In this document: piece after piece, positions 1-11,541 of the stretch | Layout of the letters: each line of letters starts with the position of its first letter | How positions within the stretch are numbered: position 1 is the stretch's first letter | NCBI RefSeq assembly: GCF_029168945.1 | Contig: NC_083610.1 | Span: 49,059,429-49,123,428, forward strand | Source of the DNA: Cannabis sativa | Taxonomy: Eukaryota; Streptophyta; Magnoliopsida; Rosales; Cannabaceae | Direction of reading: 5' to 3' | DNA: 64,000 nucleotides | Position numbers and translations under genes: made by a program | The notes under the pieces: model-generated | The model's input: only the letters and a program-made list of their open reading frames with translations | What the model was told of the DNA's origin: nothing | Database searches by the model: none

Positions 1-748
1 TAGAGTATGACTAGCAGCTGGAGTATGACCAGTATGACTGAGTATAGGCTGATACTTAGGTTGGTGGTTCCGTACTATTTGACGTATCACGTCGGTACAG
101 GCTGGAGTATGACCAGTTCGACCGATTAGGCTGATACTGTAACACGTCGGTACAGGCTGGAGTATGACCAGCAGCTGGAGTATGACCAGTTCGACAAATT
201 AGGCTGTTACTTGTCAATAGTACCATCCCTATGAACGTTCAGAACTCAGTACCGTGTTGGACACGGCAGTTAGGGGGACTCAGTATCGTGTTGGACACGG
301 CAGTTAGGGTTATGGTCAGGGGTATGGGCGTCTGATCATGACCGGGATTTATGTATAGTATTATTATGCTTTTCTTACTGAGTCTGTCGACTAACAGTGC
401 TATGTTTATGTGTAGGTAAGGGCAAGGCTAGAGCTGATGGACCGTGAGGACGAGCCTATGAAGATTGTACATGTCGGGGCGGTTAGGCCTGGAGCGTACG
501 ATCATCGGGACAGCGAGGCTTTTTTTTGTAATTAGTCGCTAGGCGACAAGTATTTTGTATAGACAGTAAACTTTTGTAAATGGTTTTGTTATCGGGATCC
601 CGAGTATTTTGTATAAATATTTTACAAGTTTAATTAAAAAGCAAAAATTTTAATTAATCACGTTTTCCATAAACCTCGTTGATTAGCAACGAGCTGCACA
701 GTATGTTTAAAAATCACGTAATACGCCTATGCTAGTTAGGGTGTTACA
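1..748 (+). repeat. 3' part of a Tekay-type gypsy LTR (E1), cut by window start
   Basis: The block matches the 3' part of the E3 LTRs (about 32095-32792 and 39283-39974) in order. It has tandem 'ggagtatgacc' units, two hairpin units with a TTGGA loop, the TGAGTC-type hairpin (near 379-394), a GTGTAG|GTAAGG junction at 415, the palindrome TCGGGATCCCGA at 592-603, a U5 hairpin at 675-693, and the terminal TGTTACA ending at 748. It is clearly more diverged from E3 than the two E3 LTRs are from each other, so it is a related subfamily. The sequence after it is not a primer-binding site, so this is a 3' LTR or a solo LTR. Confidence 0.85.
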
Positions 749-842
749 AACAATTTGAGAGTTAGAATCATAAATACGGGGGTAATATCCTAAATTGTTT
801 AAATAAATTTTGAGGACAAAATTTCTAAAAGGAGGGGATGGT
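749..842 (+). mobile_element. 3' internal tail and polypurine tract of gypsy element A
   Basis: The segment ends in 'ttgaggacaaaatttc' followed by a purine-rich tract (about 827-842) directly before a new TG-starting LTR at 843. The same arrangement (a 'ggacgaaat' motif, then a purine tract, then the LTR) is seen before the 3' LTRs of E3 (37735) and E4 (55796). E1 therefore appears inserted in the 3' tail of element A. Confidence 0.65.
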
Positions 843-943
843 TGTAATATCCCGATAAGCCTAATGGTAAATAATTATGGTTTATATTTATATTACGGGT
901 TAATCAGGTAATAAGTGGCATTATGATCCTACTAATTTTTCTC

Positions 944-1670
944 GGGAAATTTGATTTTCTATACTTACATATACCTAATATTTTTTCCCTAAACTAATAC
1001 TATTCTACATTGAAAATATATGACCACTTTTCCAAAACTCCAAAAATACCCCTCTCAAAAACTCAAACCCTTTCTACATTGATTTTTTTTTTCAATTTTT
1101 CTGGGCTTTTAAGGGGTCGGGTCCAATGGGGCCCGATGCCGTCCGATGGGGCATTTTTTTGGGGTTTTGAAGTCGGGTCTGATGGGCCCGATGCCCGTCC
1201 GATGGGTCTGATACCAATTTTTTTTTGGGTTTTAAGGTCGGGCCTGATGCCCCGTCCGATGGGCCCGATTCCCCATTCGATGGGGTCCGATGGGCCCATC
1301 GGACCCGACCTTAAAAAACCAAAAAAAAAAAAATAGTTTTGTTGCGGTACTGCGCGGGTCTCGATCGGAGTGGTCCGATAACGGTGCTAGTGGCGGTGGG
1401 TGGTCGTCTGTCGTCGTGCGTTGTCTTGCGGTGCTATCGGTGGCAGTGGGTGGTCGTCCGTCGTCGTCGGAGGTGAAGCCGATGGTGGTGGGTGTGGGTG
1501 TACCGTGCGAGAGGGAGAGAGAGAACTTTTGAGCCTTTTGATTTTAGTTTTTCAAATGGGAGGGGTATTTGTGGGAAATTAGTAATGTGGTCATATATGA
1601 CCAATTTTAATAATTATGGATTTAGGAAAATTTTTTTAGGGTATTGTAAGCATGGAATTTCAAATTTCCC
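944..1670. mobile_element. MITE-like TIR element, probably Mutator-type, with GC-rich core
   Basis: The ends are inverted repeats beginning GGGAAATTTGA, and inverted similarity extends over roughly 110-130 bp: about 944-1070 against about 1545-1670, including inverted 'tatatgacca' and 'gaggggtatt' blocks. TTTTTCTC flanks both sides (936-943 and 1671-1678), an 8-bp perfect duplication or 9 bp with one mismatch. The long TIR and duplication size fit a Mutator-like MITE; hAT is the alternative. No transposase is present. The core (about 1110-1530) is GC-rich tandem sequence, unlike the AT-rich arms. Confidence 0.8.
1283..1306. repeat. 24-bp perfect palindrome in the MITE core
   Basis: The arms read outward from the centre between 1294 and 1295 and pair perfectly for 12 bp each. 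A wider inverted pair, 'ttaaggtcggg' near 1232-1242 and its complement near 1304-1314, adds an outer stem. It lies in GC-rich direct repeats of about 75-80 bp built on 'gtccgatggg'. Confidence 0.85.
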
Positions 1671-2023
1671 TTTTTCTCAGCATAAAATTTAAATTTTGCT
1701 ATAAGTGAGTATATAAGCGTAATTTATCAATTACGGAGATTTATTTTAAATATGTGGATATAATATGAGTTATTTGTGAAATAAAAATATTTTCAGATTC
1801 GGCGACCCTGGAGACCCGATTAGAGGTAAAAATGTCACAACGGTTTTAGTTAGAAATATTGATAAAATTATTAGGATAAGTTAATTTTAGAAATACCAAA
1901 GTATTTTGAGATACTCGAAGTTGGCCAAATACCCTTAAAATATAAATTTCTAAGTGGCTAAGAAATAATAAGATAACTACTAATAATAAAGTTTTTATTA
2001 ATATTATTAATATTATTATTATT

Positions 2024-2671
2024 TGTTATCCCAATTTCTGTACTCTGACGTGGCATCACTCGATGGTGACACGTGGAATCGACTTCAGGTATCTACTTGC
2101 AAGGCACGAGACGAACAAGACACTTCGTGCATTCGCTCGGACGAAGTCCTTTAAACCGAGCAGTGGGCAATTCGCACAGAACGCAAACACTTAGCGAATT
2201 TGGCTTTCACATCGTGAGTCATCAAGGAAATCCCTATAATGTTAGGATCAGATTACAGAGATATGGCAAGCTATCCGAATCCCATGATCAACATATTCTG
2301 TATTTACTATACAATCTTTCTGCTTATATCAATTGTAACGAGAAGGAAAATACTTCCTCTCCAAGCTCATAGCCCTATAAATAGTGATGCATATTTATTG
2401 GGCAAAGAGTCGAAAACATTTTGGTCAAAAGATTTTTTCTTAGAATTCATATTCAGAGATACTATTGTAAGAGCTCTAAGAAAAAGGAACCTTTCTCCTT
2501 GTTCTTAAGTCAATACAAATAACGAGGATTAGGCTATTACCGAACTGCTCGGGGCTAAACCTTTATAAAATTCCTGTGTCTTTAAATTGCTTTACTATAT
2601 TTCAATTGTGTTTAACTACTTGTCGCTTATAAAATTAGACTCACTGTCGTTGGCTAAAAGCGAGGTCAACA
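2024..2671 (+). repeat. 5' LTR of the Tat element
   Basis: It starts TGTTATCCC and ends GGTCAACA, and matches 21640-22286 along its whole length. It carries a TATA box. Confidence 0.9.
2375..2383 (+). promoter_or_regulatory. TATA box of the Tat 5' LTR
   Basis: CTATAAATA, conserved at the same place in the 3' LTR (21991-21999) and, on the minus strand, in the Tat-type LTR fragment near 26051-26064. It probably marks the retrotransposon promoter, with transcription starting about 30 bp downstream. Confidence 0.7.
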
Positions 2672-2673
2672 TT

Positions 2674-2694
2674 TTGGTGCTTTCATTGAGAGCA
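2674..2694 (+). other. Primer-binding site of the Tat element
   Basis: Three bases after the LTR end is TTGGTGCTTTCATTGAGAGC, which contains the TGG expected opposite a tRNA CCA end. I do not assign the primer tRNA; it is not the initiator-Met type seen in E2-E4. Confidence 0.6.
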
Positions 2695-2740
2695 GAATCA
2701 AGGATCCCTCTTCATTCTAAATTTAATCACAAGTACGGCG

Positions 2741-4393
2741 GTGGATCCTGCACTGCAGAATCTAGGAAACACAAGGGTTCCGCATGCCGTAAATCCCAGA
2801 CAACTGTCAACTGCGTATCACGGTGTGACAACTCTTGTGGATGAGATTGTGCCTAGTGTGCAAGAGACTGGGAATACCAGTTCAGTAGCTGACCAGGGCG
2901 TTCATAGCACAGTCGTTCCACCCGCTACCAATGTTCAAACAACCATTGGAGATGACACTGAGATCCAGAACCTCCGTGCTACTCTTGGACTCACGCAGGA
3001 TCATACCAACACCCGACATCATGATCAGGAGGAACTCCGCGCTGCGGTAAATCTCATGTTTGAAGAGCAGAGGCGCATGTTTGCCGAATGGAAGGACAAG
3101 GAGATGGAACCATTAAGGGCTCATCATGCAGTCATTGATAATCGTAGTCGGCAAGCCACTATGCTGATATGAAAAGCCTATCAATCTGTCAAGCAACAAC
3201 CCTCGAATGTCATCCCCTTGGGTGAAATAGACGAAGATCCAGCATTAAATATCTCTTAGACTATAAATGGTTAGTCGCCAAATCTCCAGTCACAGGTCCT
3301 GCCTGTGGTCCAAGTAGTAGGTGGGTAGACCTTGTCTAGTAATTCATCGAGAGAAGTCATACCCCACAATTCCAACCAAGTTAATGGTGCTAGTCACCAG
3401 CACATTAGCCAAACCAACCAGTCGCTGAGACAACCAGGCGCTTCCGTATTCGATAGGTTAGGGATGACTCATGATCTTAGAAACGATCTGAATAGGAGCA
3501 GAGGAGTAGATGATCAGCTTGACACGCCGATCATGCAGCCCGGAACCTGCACTCAAATTCTTGCTTAGAAAGATACTGACGTGACTCAGATCGACCAAAA
3601 TTCCAAACAGGTTAGTCCAGATGTGCAGGCACAGCTGGACGAACTAAATAATATGTTCCAAGGCATGGCCGGTCAGAGAAACAATGGTCTCAAGTTGGAC
3701 CGAGCACGTAGAACCCTTTTCTCCCCCGGGATCAGTCTTCTGGCGTTTCCCTACAAGTTTAAAATGCCAACCTGGAAGATGTACACTAGAAAGGAAGATC
3801 CTCTTTCCCACCTCAAATATTTTGAGATGCAAATGGACTTGTAGGGAGTACGAGGAGACGTATGTTGCAGAATTTTTCCTGCCACCCTCTCGAAAGCCGC
3901 CCAGCAATGGTACTTCAAGCTGGCACTTAGAAAGTTCAACTCACAGAAAGCTTTCTCCTAGGAATTCCATGCACAATTTTCATCCTCTCGCCAACTTCCG
4001 TTGCACCTAGGAGACCTGGTCGAAGTCAAGACAAGACTAGGCGAGCCACTCTGAGCCTACATCAACAGATTCATGACGGAGGTGATTAAGGTTTCATGAG
4101 TAACTGAAGACAGAAAGTTGTCCGCGATACTGGGCGGCATTGAAGTCCTTGGTGAGCATTGGAAGGACATGAGGAAGAACGGTTCGGTAGACTCAATGAG
4201 CGATTTTCTCAACCGTGCTGAAGGCTTTATCAAACTTGAAGAGGTTATTCAGCGAGTAGAGGGTGAGCCAAAACCTAGCAAGTTAAAAGCTCCTTTCACT
4301 GGGACATTCGTCCAGCTCCCCCATTACCCAAGTAATTCAAGTTCAAATGGTAAACGTTCCAGCAACAATAATAGGCAAGGGAATGGGAAATAG
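2741..4393 (+). pseudogene. gag: Tat gag pseudogene
   Basis: The first open piece (2741-3172, 143 codons) is hydrophilic with a charged C-terminal stretch; further open pieces lie at 3332-3568, 3581-3844 and 4118-4393. The retrotransposon-gag core is recognisable across 3735-4260: 'FPYKFKMP', then 'AQQWYFKL', then 'FLNRAEGFIKLEE'. In-frame stops interrupt it, for example at 3841 and near 4051, so no full capsid protein can be made. A zinc-knuckle remnant may lie near 4570-4620 but is not convincing. The role would have been capsid formation around the element RNA. Confidence 0.75.
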
Positions 4394-4717
4394 GAAAAGT
4401 TCATCGGCAAAACCGAACAAGCTCCCCGGGAGAATAAAGCCAAATATACTGGATTTACCATCTTGACTGAGGATATAGAAAGTGTTTACATGGCCACTCA
4501 GTCACTAGGCCCGTAGAAGAAGCCCGCACCCATGAAAAAAGATGTCAGCAAGAGAGACATGACCAAGTTTTGTTGATTTCATGGAGACTACGACCAAGAC
4601 ACTAATTAATGCAACAATCAGAAGCGGGAAATTGAATTACTGATAAGGAAAAATAACCCGCATGTACAGAAGTATGTCAAGGTCAATCAGAATCAGAGGG
4701 GTGATAATAACCAAGAC

Positions 4718-5343
4718 TTGCTACCTCCACCAGTAGATGGACATCTGAAAGTCATCATTGGAGGCCCGCACATAGCTGGAGATTCTGGCAAAGCTCGGGA
4801 GAGGTATGCCCGAACAGCACAGTACGAGCAAGAAGAAGTGATCCTGGCCGTAGAACAAAGGAAGCCTAAAATCCCACAGGCAGGAGAGCCCACCATAACA
4901 TTCAACGAAGAAGATGCTGTCAAAATCAGGTTTTCGCACAATGACCCGTTGGTTGTAGAGGTCCAAATAGCCAATAAGATGGTGGCCAGAACCATGATAG
5001 ATAATGGAGCCTCTTCCAACATCTTAATCAAGACCGCCTATGAAAAGATGGGGCTCCGGCCAAGGAGTCCCACCTCTAGGGCAAATTCGCCTACCCCTCA
5101 CTATTGGACAAGCTCCGACGAGCATAACTATAATTGCACAATTTATGGTATTGGATGTTCTTTAACGTCATGCTAGGCCGACCAGCCTTGTATGACTTAA
5201 AGGCTGTTACGTTGATATTCCATTCATGCCTGAAGTTTCCAACAAAGAATGGGGTAGGGTGTCTGAGAGGAGGCCAACAGATTGCTCGGGAATGTTATAA
5301 CCTTGCAGTGGCCAAGGCTAAGAAGGAAGTATCCTCAAGCTAG
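4718..5343 (+). pseudogene. pol: Tat protease region, decayed
   Basis: The piece 4718-5176 contains 'ARTMIDNGASSNIL' (near 4984-5026), an aspartic-protease active-site motif with D-N-G in place of D-S/T-G. Upstream 'HLKVIIGGPHIAGDS' is typical of Tat polyproteins. A stop follows in this frame, and the reading continues in another frame at 5134-5343 ('VMLGRPALYDLKAV', the end of the protease fold). At least one frameshift separates the two halves, so the domain is not functional. Its role would have been to cleave Gag-Pol. Confidence 0.7.
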
Positions 5344-5403
5344 AGCACGGACAAGGGAAAAAACATTTCTAAGTAGGGAACTTCCCAAGGCGGGGATGAA
5401 GAT

Positions 5404-6450
5404 GTGGATCCTCGACTTGGGGACCCAAGCAGCAATGTTGGACCTGTGGAAGAATTAGAAGAGATCGAGATTGATCCAGATATCATGGCCAGGAAGCTAA
5501 AAATCAGAAAAGGTTTGTTGCTCAAAGTAAAATCAGCATTGTTAAAACTTCTAAGAGCAAACCTGGACGTTTTTGCTTGGTCACATGAGGATATGGTAGG
5601 AATTGATTCTTCTATAATTTCGCACGTCCTAAATATTGATCCCAACTTCTAACCAGTTCAACAAAAACGAAGGCTATTGGACAAAGAGTGAGCATTAACC
5701 CTGAAGGATGAGGTAGAGAAGCTACGCAACAATAATTTCACAATTGAAGCTTTCTACCCAGCTTGGGTTGCAAATCACGTACTGGTACCAAAGCCGAACA
5801 AAAAATGGTGAGTATGTATTGATTTCACAGACGTCAACAAAGCGTGCCCCAAAGACTATTTTCCACTTCCAAGAATAGATCAGCTTGTGGATGCAACAGC
5901 TGGGCATGAAATATTAAGCTTCATGGACGCTTATTCGAGGTACAATCAAATCAAAATGCATCCACCAGACCAAGAACATACAAGTTTCCGAACAGGTATG
6001 GGTCTATATTGCTACAAAGTAATGTCGTTTGGTCTAAAAAACGCTGGAGCCACATACCAAAGATTGGTAAACAAAATGTTTAAGGACCAGATCGGACGAA
6101 ACATGGAAGTGTATGTGGATGACATAGATGACCTGGACGAATGCTTCAAAGTCCTCAGGAAATACCACATGAAACTAAATCCCTTAAAGTGCTCCTTTGG
6201 AGTCAGCTCGGGGAATTTTCTGGGCTTTATTGTCAATGCCCGAGGAATCGAAGCCAATCCAGAGAAGATTCAAGCCCTCCTGGATATGAAGTCGCCAATA
6301 AGAACCAAGAAAGTGCAAAGTTTGACTAGTCGGATCGCCGCACTCAACAGATTTTTTTCAAAATCAACAGACAAGTGTGTTCCATTCTTGAACATCTTCC
6401 GAGGAAATAAGCAATTCGAGTGGACAGAGGAATGTGAAAAAGCTTTTTAG
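5404..6450 (+). pseudogene. pol: Tat reverse transcriptase region, decayed
   Basis: The N-terminal part is at 5404-5652 and the core RT at 5704-6450, with 'AYSRYNQIKMHPPDQEHTSF' and 'CYKVMSFGLKNAGATYQRLV' preceding 'MEVYVDDIDDLDECFKV'. The YVDD catalytic motif (6112-6123) is present but the 11 codons that follow it in the second Tat copy (48374 onward) are missing: a 33-bp in-frame deletion. There are also in-frame stops, for example at 5650, 5689 and 5810. The domain would have copied RNA into DNA; it is dead here. Confidence 0.85.
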
Positions 6451-7400
6451 GAGCTAAAAATGCAACTCCCAAAGCCTCCCATACTCTCAAAACCTCTAGA
6501 CGGAGAAGAACTCAGGATATACTTGGCTTTCACGGAACATGCTGTGAGTGCCGTGCTGATCAGAGAAGAAAACAACATACAACACCCAGTCTATTACATC
6601 GGTAAGAGACTCATTGAGGCCTAAGGCCTGTATCCGTTGATAAAGAAACTCGCTTACTACCTGATTCTAGCAACAAGAAAGATAAGGCCCTATTTTCAAG
6701 CTCATCCTGTTCTGGTGTACACTGAACAACCATTACGCCAAATATAGAAAAAGCTGGACGCATCTGGACGGTTACTCAAGTGGGCAGTGGAGCTGGATCA
6801 GTACGAAATTACCTTCCAACCCTGAACAACAATCAAAAGCCAGGCTCTAGCAGACTTTGTGGTAGAATACACATGCAAAGAAGAAAGCCTATCAGAAGGC
6901 AACCCCAAGCCGGTACATACACCTCAGAAAAGTAATAGTGAAAACAAGCTGACTTGGAAACTACATGTGGACGGGTCGGCTACAGATCAACTATCTGGTT
7001 CAGGAATCACCCTTGTCACACCTGGGGGGCAACACTTACATGCTGCAGTCAAGTTGGATTCAAGGCATCTAATAACGAAGCCAAATATGAAGCTTGGATC
7101 GCTGGCCAAAAACTAGCCCGAGAGATGAAAGTTGAACACATCGAAATCTGCAGTGATTCACAGCTGGTGGTAAATCACATATCTGGAGAATACAAGGCTC
7201 GGGGAGAAAAGATGATAGCATATCTGAGCAAAATACATGACCTGCTCGTACAATTCAAAAGCTACGGTCTTAGAAAAATTCCAAGGGAAGGAAACACAAC
7301 TGCAGACACGTTAGCTCGATTGGCAAGCAGCAATGCAAATGATAGAGCAAACTTGGTTCCTATTCAGTTCCTCGAAGAGCCTAGCATTACTGGCACGGAA
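6451..7400 (+). pseudogene. pol: Tat RNase H region with a second, archaeal-type RNase H
   Basis: 6490-6850 reads as a degenerate gypsy RNase H ('LAFTEHAVSAVLIREEN', 'HPVYYIGKRLIEA', 'RPYFQAHPVLVYTE') with several stops. It is followed by a second RNase H fold: 'LTWKLHVDGSATDQLSG' (6949-7005), then, after a frameshift near 7050-7070, 'ASNNEAKYEAWIAGQKLA' and 'EICSDSQLVVNHISGEY'. The order D (VDGSA), E (NNEAKYEA), D (SDSQLV) matches archaeal/plant-type RNase H. An extra domain of this kind is known for Tat-lineage elements. The frameshift and stops make it non-functional. Confidence 0.75.
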
Positions 7401-8675
7401 GAGATAGAAATGATTGATACTTCCACAAACCGGATGACACCAATAGCGGCCTACCTCAACACTGGAGAACTCCCGAATAATCAGAATGAAGCACGAAAGA
7501 TGAGAAGGAAGGCTGCACGGTATATCATAGTGGAAGGAATTATGTACAGAAGAGGATTATCTATGCCATTGCTCAGATGTGTTACTCAAGAAGAAGCTGC
7601 ACGACTTTTATCTGAGGTGCACGATGGATTTTGTGGAAATCATGCTGCAGGGCAGAGCTTATCTAAGAAAATTTTGAGGTAAGGGTATTTCTGGCCTACA
7701 ATGATTGAAGACTCGAAGGCCTATGTCAAAAAATGCGACAAATGCAAAAGATTTTCTAAGATACCTCGAGCTCCGCCCAATGAGTTAACTCAGATGCAAA
7801 GTTCGTGGCCTTTTACCATTTAGGGAATTGACCTGATCGGACTGTTACCCAAAGGCAAGGGAGGAGTGTAGTACACAGTGGTTGTTGTTGATTACTTCAC
7901 TAAGTGGACAGAAGCCGAACCACTGGCAACCATTACATCTTAAAAAGTTCAAGACTTTGTTGTGAAGAACATAATCTGTCAGTTTGGATTGTCATATAAA
8001 ATAGTTTCGGACCATGGCAAATAGTTTGACAGTCAGTCCTTCACTGATTTTTGTGCAAACCATGGTATCATCAAAAGTTTCTCCGCAGTGGCAGATCCTC
8101 AGGCGAATGGTCAAGTTGAAGCAGTCAACAAGACCCTGAAGGATACACTAAAGAAAAGACTTGAGGATGCTAAAGAAAACTGGCCAGAGGAGCTTCCCAA
8201 AGTTCTATGGTCATACCAAACAACTGTAAAAATGGCAACCAGACAGACTCCATTTGCCATGGCATATGGATGTGAAGCTATGCTGCCCATAGAGCTTAGC
8301 CACCATCCCATAGAAGATTGACATACAACCAAGAAGCAAACCACGTACTCTTGCCGAATCACTTGATGAAATCGAAGAGAAGCGAACCACAACAAACATA
8401 AAGTTGATAGCCCATCAACAAAAAGTAGCTCGGTATTTCAATAAACAAGTGAAGGCTCAGAAATTCTTTGTGGGAGACATGTCCTAAGAAGAGTATTTCT
8501 AAACAGGAAAGATAGCACAACAGGTGTACTCAGACCTAATTGGGAAGGACCATATCAGATGGTCGAACTTCTCAAATCAGGAGCATTCGAGTTGGGTAAG
8601 TATGATGAAAAAATGCAACTTGTTCTAGTACCACGGTATTGGAATGGGGAATATTTAAGAGAATACTACCAATAA
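7400..8675 (+). pseudogene. pol: Tat integrase region, decayed
   Basis: The zinc-binding region 'EVHDGFCGNHAAGQ' (H-x6-H) lies near 7613-7655 and 'KCDKCKRF' follows. The catalytic core is visible as 'GIDLIGLLPKGKGG', 'VVVVDYFTKWTEAEP', 'SDHGK', and 'PQANGQVEAVNKTLKD' (8097 onward). In-frame stops occur near 7681, 7822, 7870 and 7942, so no integrase can be made. After 8320 the C-terminal part breaks into several frames, and 'GPYQM' near 8545 is the last recognisable block. The parallel region of the second Tat copy (58634-59377) is open for 247 codons. Confidence 0.8.
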
Positions 8676-9219
8676 AGTACCAGGTCGGATGACCATATTA
8701 AGTACTGAAAGAACATTTACTTTTAAGTGAATGGCTTGCTGGGCGAACTACGCCCAAAGGTTCGGACAAAAATTGAAAAGTACTCAGGTCGGATGACCAC
8801 CATTTAAAGTACTATTTCTAATTTCTGCAATTTGTTTTATTTCATGTTAAGCTAAAAGATCAGATTAGATCAAATATCTCTGATGTAAGTTACTACGGTA
8901 ACAAACACATTTTCGATCAATAAATGAATAAAGATGTTTATTTCAAAATTCAAATTGGGTTGAAATTACCAACATGTTGTTAATTTACCATCCACTGCGT
9001 ACAAAAGGTTTAGTCGAACCCAAAACCTCGAACAGACAAAAAAGTATACCTGCAAAAAACAAGTGACCACGAGTCATAAGTCTGCTCGGTCACTTGGGGG
9101 GCACCTATACCTGTACAAAGCATTTGGTAAAGATAAAACAAACACAGTTGCACGATGATTATAAAAAGAGAATGAAATTCATTAAAGATAACAAAAGCAT
9201 GTAATACCGGGATTAAAAG
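8676..9219. repeat. Tat non-coding region between pol and the antisense gene
   Basis: I see no coding sequence. Two direct copies of an 'aggtcggatgacca' unit flanked by 'aagtac' lie about 100 bp apart (8682-8700 and 8784-8802). The rest is AT-rich. Confidence 0.5.
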
Positions 9220-11541
9220 CTACCTGGTCAGCCTGTTGTCTGTAAAGACCGCTTGCCGGTCATGATGTCTTAAAAAAGGCCTCATGGTCGGATAGATATA
9301 TAAAAAGAAAGATAAAAAGAGAAGTACTGAGACAGCTGGAGTCCCAGGCTCTTTGTTCGGGTCTTCTGGGCCAGTAGGAGCTGGAGGATCTTTTGTCTGA
9401 GCGGGGGGCACGCCAACATTTTGGCCAGAAGTAGAAGTGGTCACCTCGGGTTCACCATAAGCACCTGAGAAGTGCAGTACTTAAGAAACATGTATTTGGA
9501 ATCACCCATGTAATCCAAATTTGCCTCGGGATTAGCTTTCCAGAAGTCATAAAAAATCTCGAGACCCGCTGTATCTAGGGCATGTAATTTCTCTTCCAGC
9601 CTCGTCACATCTACTCTCTACTGTTCAACCTCCGATATATACTTCTCGACCTCAGCTGTAAGCTCCTCCTCCTTAGACTTCTTCTCTGCTTCCAGCCAAC
9701 GGAAGACAGTCCGAAGAACTCCCCTTTCCTCTTGAAGACTATTCACTTCTGCTGACAAGGTGGCGATGGTAGCTTCAAGTTGGTCAGAAGCCTCGAGGTC
9801 CTTAATCAACTCGGTTACGTTCCTCTCAGCAGTAAAAAGCTTCTTGTTGACTTCACCCAACTCCATTCGGACAGCTCCGAGTTCCACCCTGGCATCATCA
9901 AGATCCTTCCTGGCTAAGTCCACTTCCGCCCTCATGGTGTTGGACATGGTAGCATTCTTGGAGGCAGCAGAATTAGCTCGGGAATAGGTGTAAGCCATCT
10001 TCAGACCAACCTACACAGAGAAAAAACATTAGAGTCTAGCCAAGTAAAGAAGGATCAAAGGAAACTGTCAAGAAAGATTCACCTTTGTAAATTCCTTCAA
10101 GACTCCTCTCATTAGAAGCTCTAGGGAAGATTCGTTGTCAGCGCCGACCAGCTGCTCACTCACCTCAGGAACCAACCGGTTCATGTAGTGAGTGAGCATC
10201 TACTTGCCTCTCTTGGCTTCTAGATGCAATGGAGAAGGTGGAGTAGGAGCCCGGATCTGCTCAGATCCTCTCTTGGCCAGCTCGGATCGGCCCTTCGACT
10301 GTCTAGGCCTGTCCGAGATTCCTCCTAAAGAATCCTTGGACTTAGCAGCTTTCTAAGCAAAAGGGTCCATGACAGTTAGCTCCTTAGAAAGATCAATAAC
10401 CTCCTCGGCAGGTGCCTTTTCCCTGGATGGGGTCGCCTCACCGCCCCTGGATTTCTTGGCCGGAGGAGATAGCTTGAACTTCCCCCAACTCTCTTCTTCA
10501 GAGCATCGAGCATCTTCTGAGACATGTCTGCACAGGATAAAAGCAACGTGGTTAGAAGAAAAAAGGCATCAGAAGCATAAAAGCATGATAATCAAGAAGT
10601 TTAAAAACAAGACGGAGTATCCTACGCTTCATGAGAAGCTTTTGTCTGAGCAAGACTTGAAAGTCCACAATCACTTGAAAAGTCTCTTATCTCTGCCAGG
10701 ACGACCTTCCCTTTTCCTAGTACGGGAGAGGGTGGCCGAGTAGGTAAACTGGGCTCCCTGATTCGAATGGCATGTTCAACAGGCCTGGGTTGGGCTGGAA
10801 TTTTCTTCCTCCTTTTGAGCGGAGTCACCTGCTCTTTCTCAGCCTCATCTTCAGGATCCAAAGGCTCATGAGCATACTATTTGGCCCTTGCACCTCCCTT
10901 CAACTTAACTTCACGCTTAAGTTGAATAAGCTCATCCTCCTGATGAGCTCCCTCATCCCGTCCAGCATTGGATTTCCTCTTCTTCTCCTTCACATGCTGG
11001 GGAATGAAATCCTTCGGGTAAAGCCCGTACTCCACAAAGTTGTCCTCGGAGGTCAACAAAGTGATATTCCGGGCAGCACCCGGAAGCAGAGCAAGCTTCT
11101 GAGCTCTATCCCAGAGGGCAAGTGTGAAGGGGGGCGGTGATATGTGGGGATCTACTGGAATCGAGTGTAAGTGGTGCCCATACCATCCACCATGAAGTAC
11201 TCGTCAACAAAATGCCCAATTTTGCTAACGACCTTGACCGCGGTGCCTGTCAACCACTTGAAGTCTAGCTAAGAAAAATAGAAGTACCCCGACCTGCCTT
11301 GCTTAGGGGTGGACTTCAAATCAAAAAACCAGCTAACCTCATGGGGAGAAGGCATATCCCACTTCTGGATGGCATAGAGAATGAACAGGGCATACAGATA
11401 CTTGATGACCTTGGGAGTGAATTGGGTCAGACAGAGGCGGAAGAAGTCGGCCACCTTCCTAAAGTACGGTGCAAAAGCAGCAATGCCCCTTGTTTAGCGT
11501 GAGCACCTGACCAGGCACACATCCCCTTCTCAGGGTTTGTA
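9220..11541 (-). pseudogene. Tat antisense gene, distal part (PF04195-like fold plus coiled coil)
   Basis: Read from 11541 downwards this continues the antisense gene begun at 20801. 11454-11269 gives 'ADFFRLCLTQFTPKVIKYL' and then 'WFFDLKSTPKQGRSGYFYF', which resembles the plant 'putative gypsy-type transposon' family (PF04195) found in Tat-type antisense ORFs. Next come charged, low-complexity pieces (11059-10877 and 10861-10622) and a long coiled coil (9998-9618) rich in L/E/K/A heptads. The tail at 9444-9220 is proline-rich. Frames change between pieces and stops intervene, so it is decayed. Its function is unknown; the family assignment is from memory of the motif pattern. Confidence 0.6.
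11537..11541 (+). repeat. Target-site duplication of E2, left copy (TTGTA)
   Basis: TTGTA directly precedes the LTR at 11542 and is repeated at 20192-20196 directly after the other LTR. This proves a single insertion into the Tat antisense gene. Confidence 0.9.

Larger units (their letters stand above)
843..2023 (+). repeat. LTR of gypsy element A, first part
   Basis: This LTR begins TGTAATATCCCG right after a polypurine tract. It is interrupted by a MITE (944-1670) and then by the Tat element at 2024. The continuation is at 22287, where a 'ggttggccggca' block and a GGTAAGAA motif match the middle of other Tekay-type LTRs in the window. Confidence 0.6.

Noticed and set aside
1010..1336. 108-codon ORF over the GC-rich repeats
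   Set aside because: Its sequence is a translation of short tandem repeats in the MITE core, with an overlapping ORF on the other strand.
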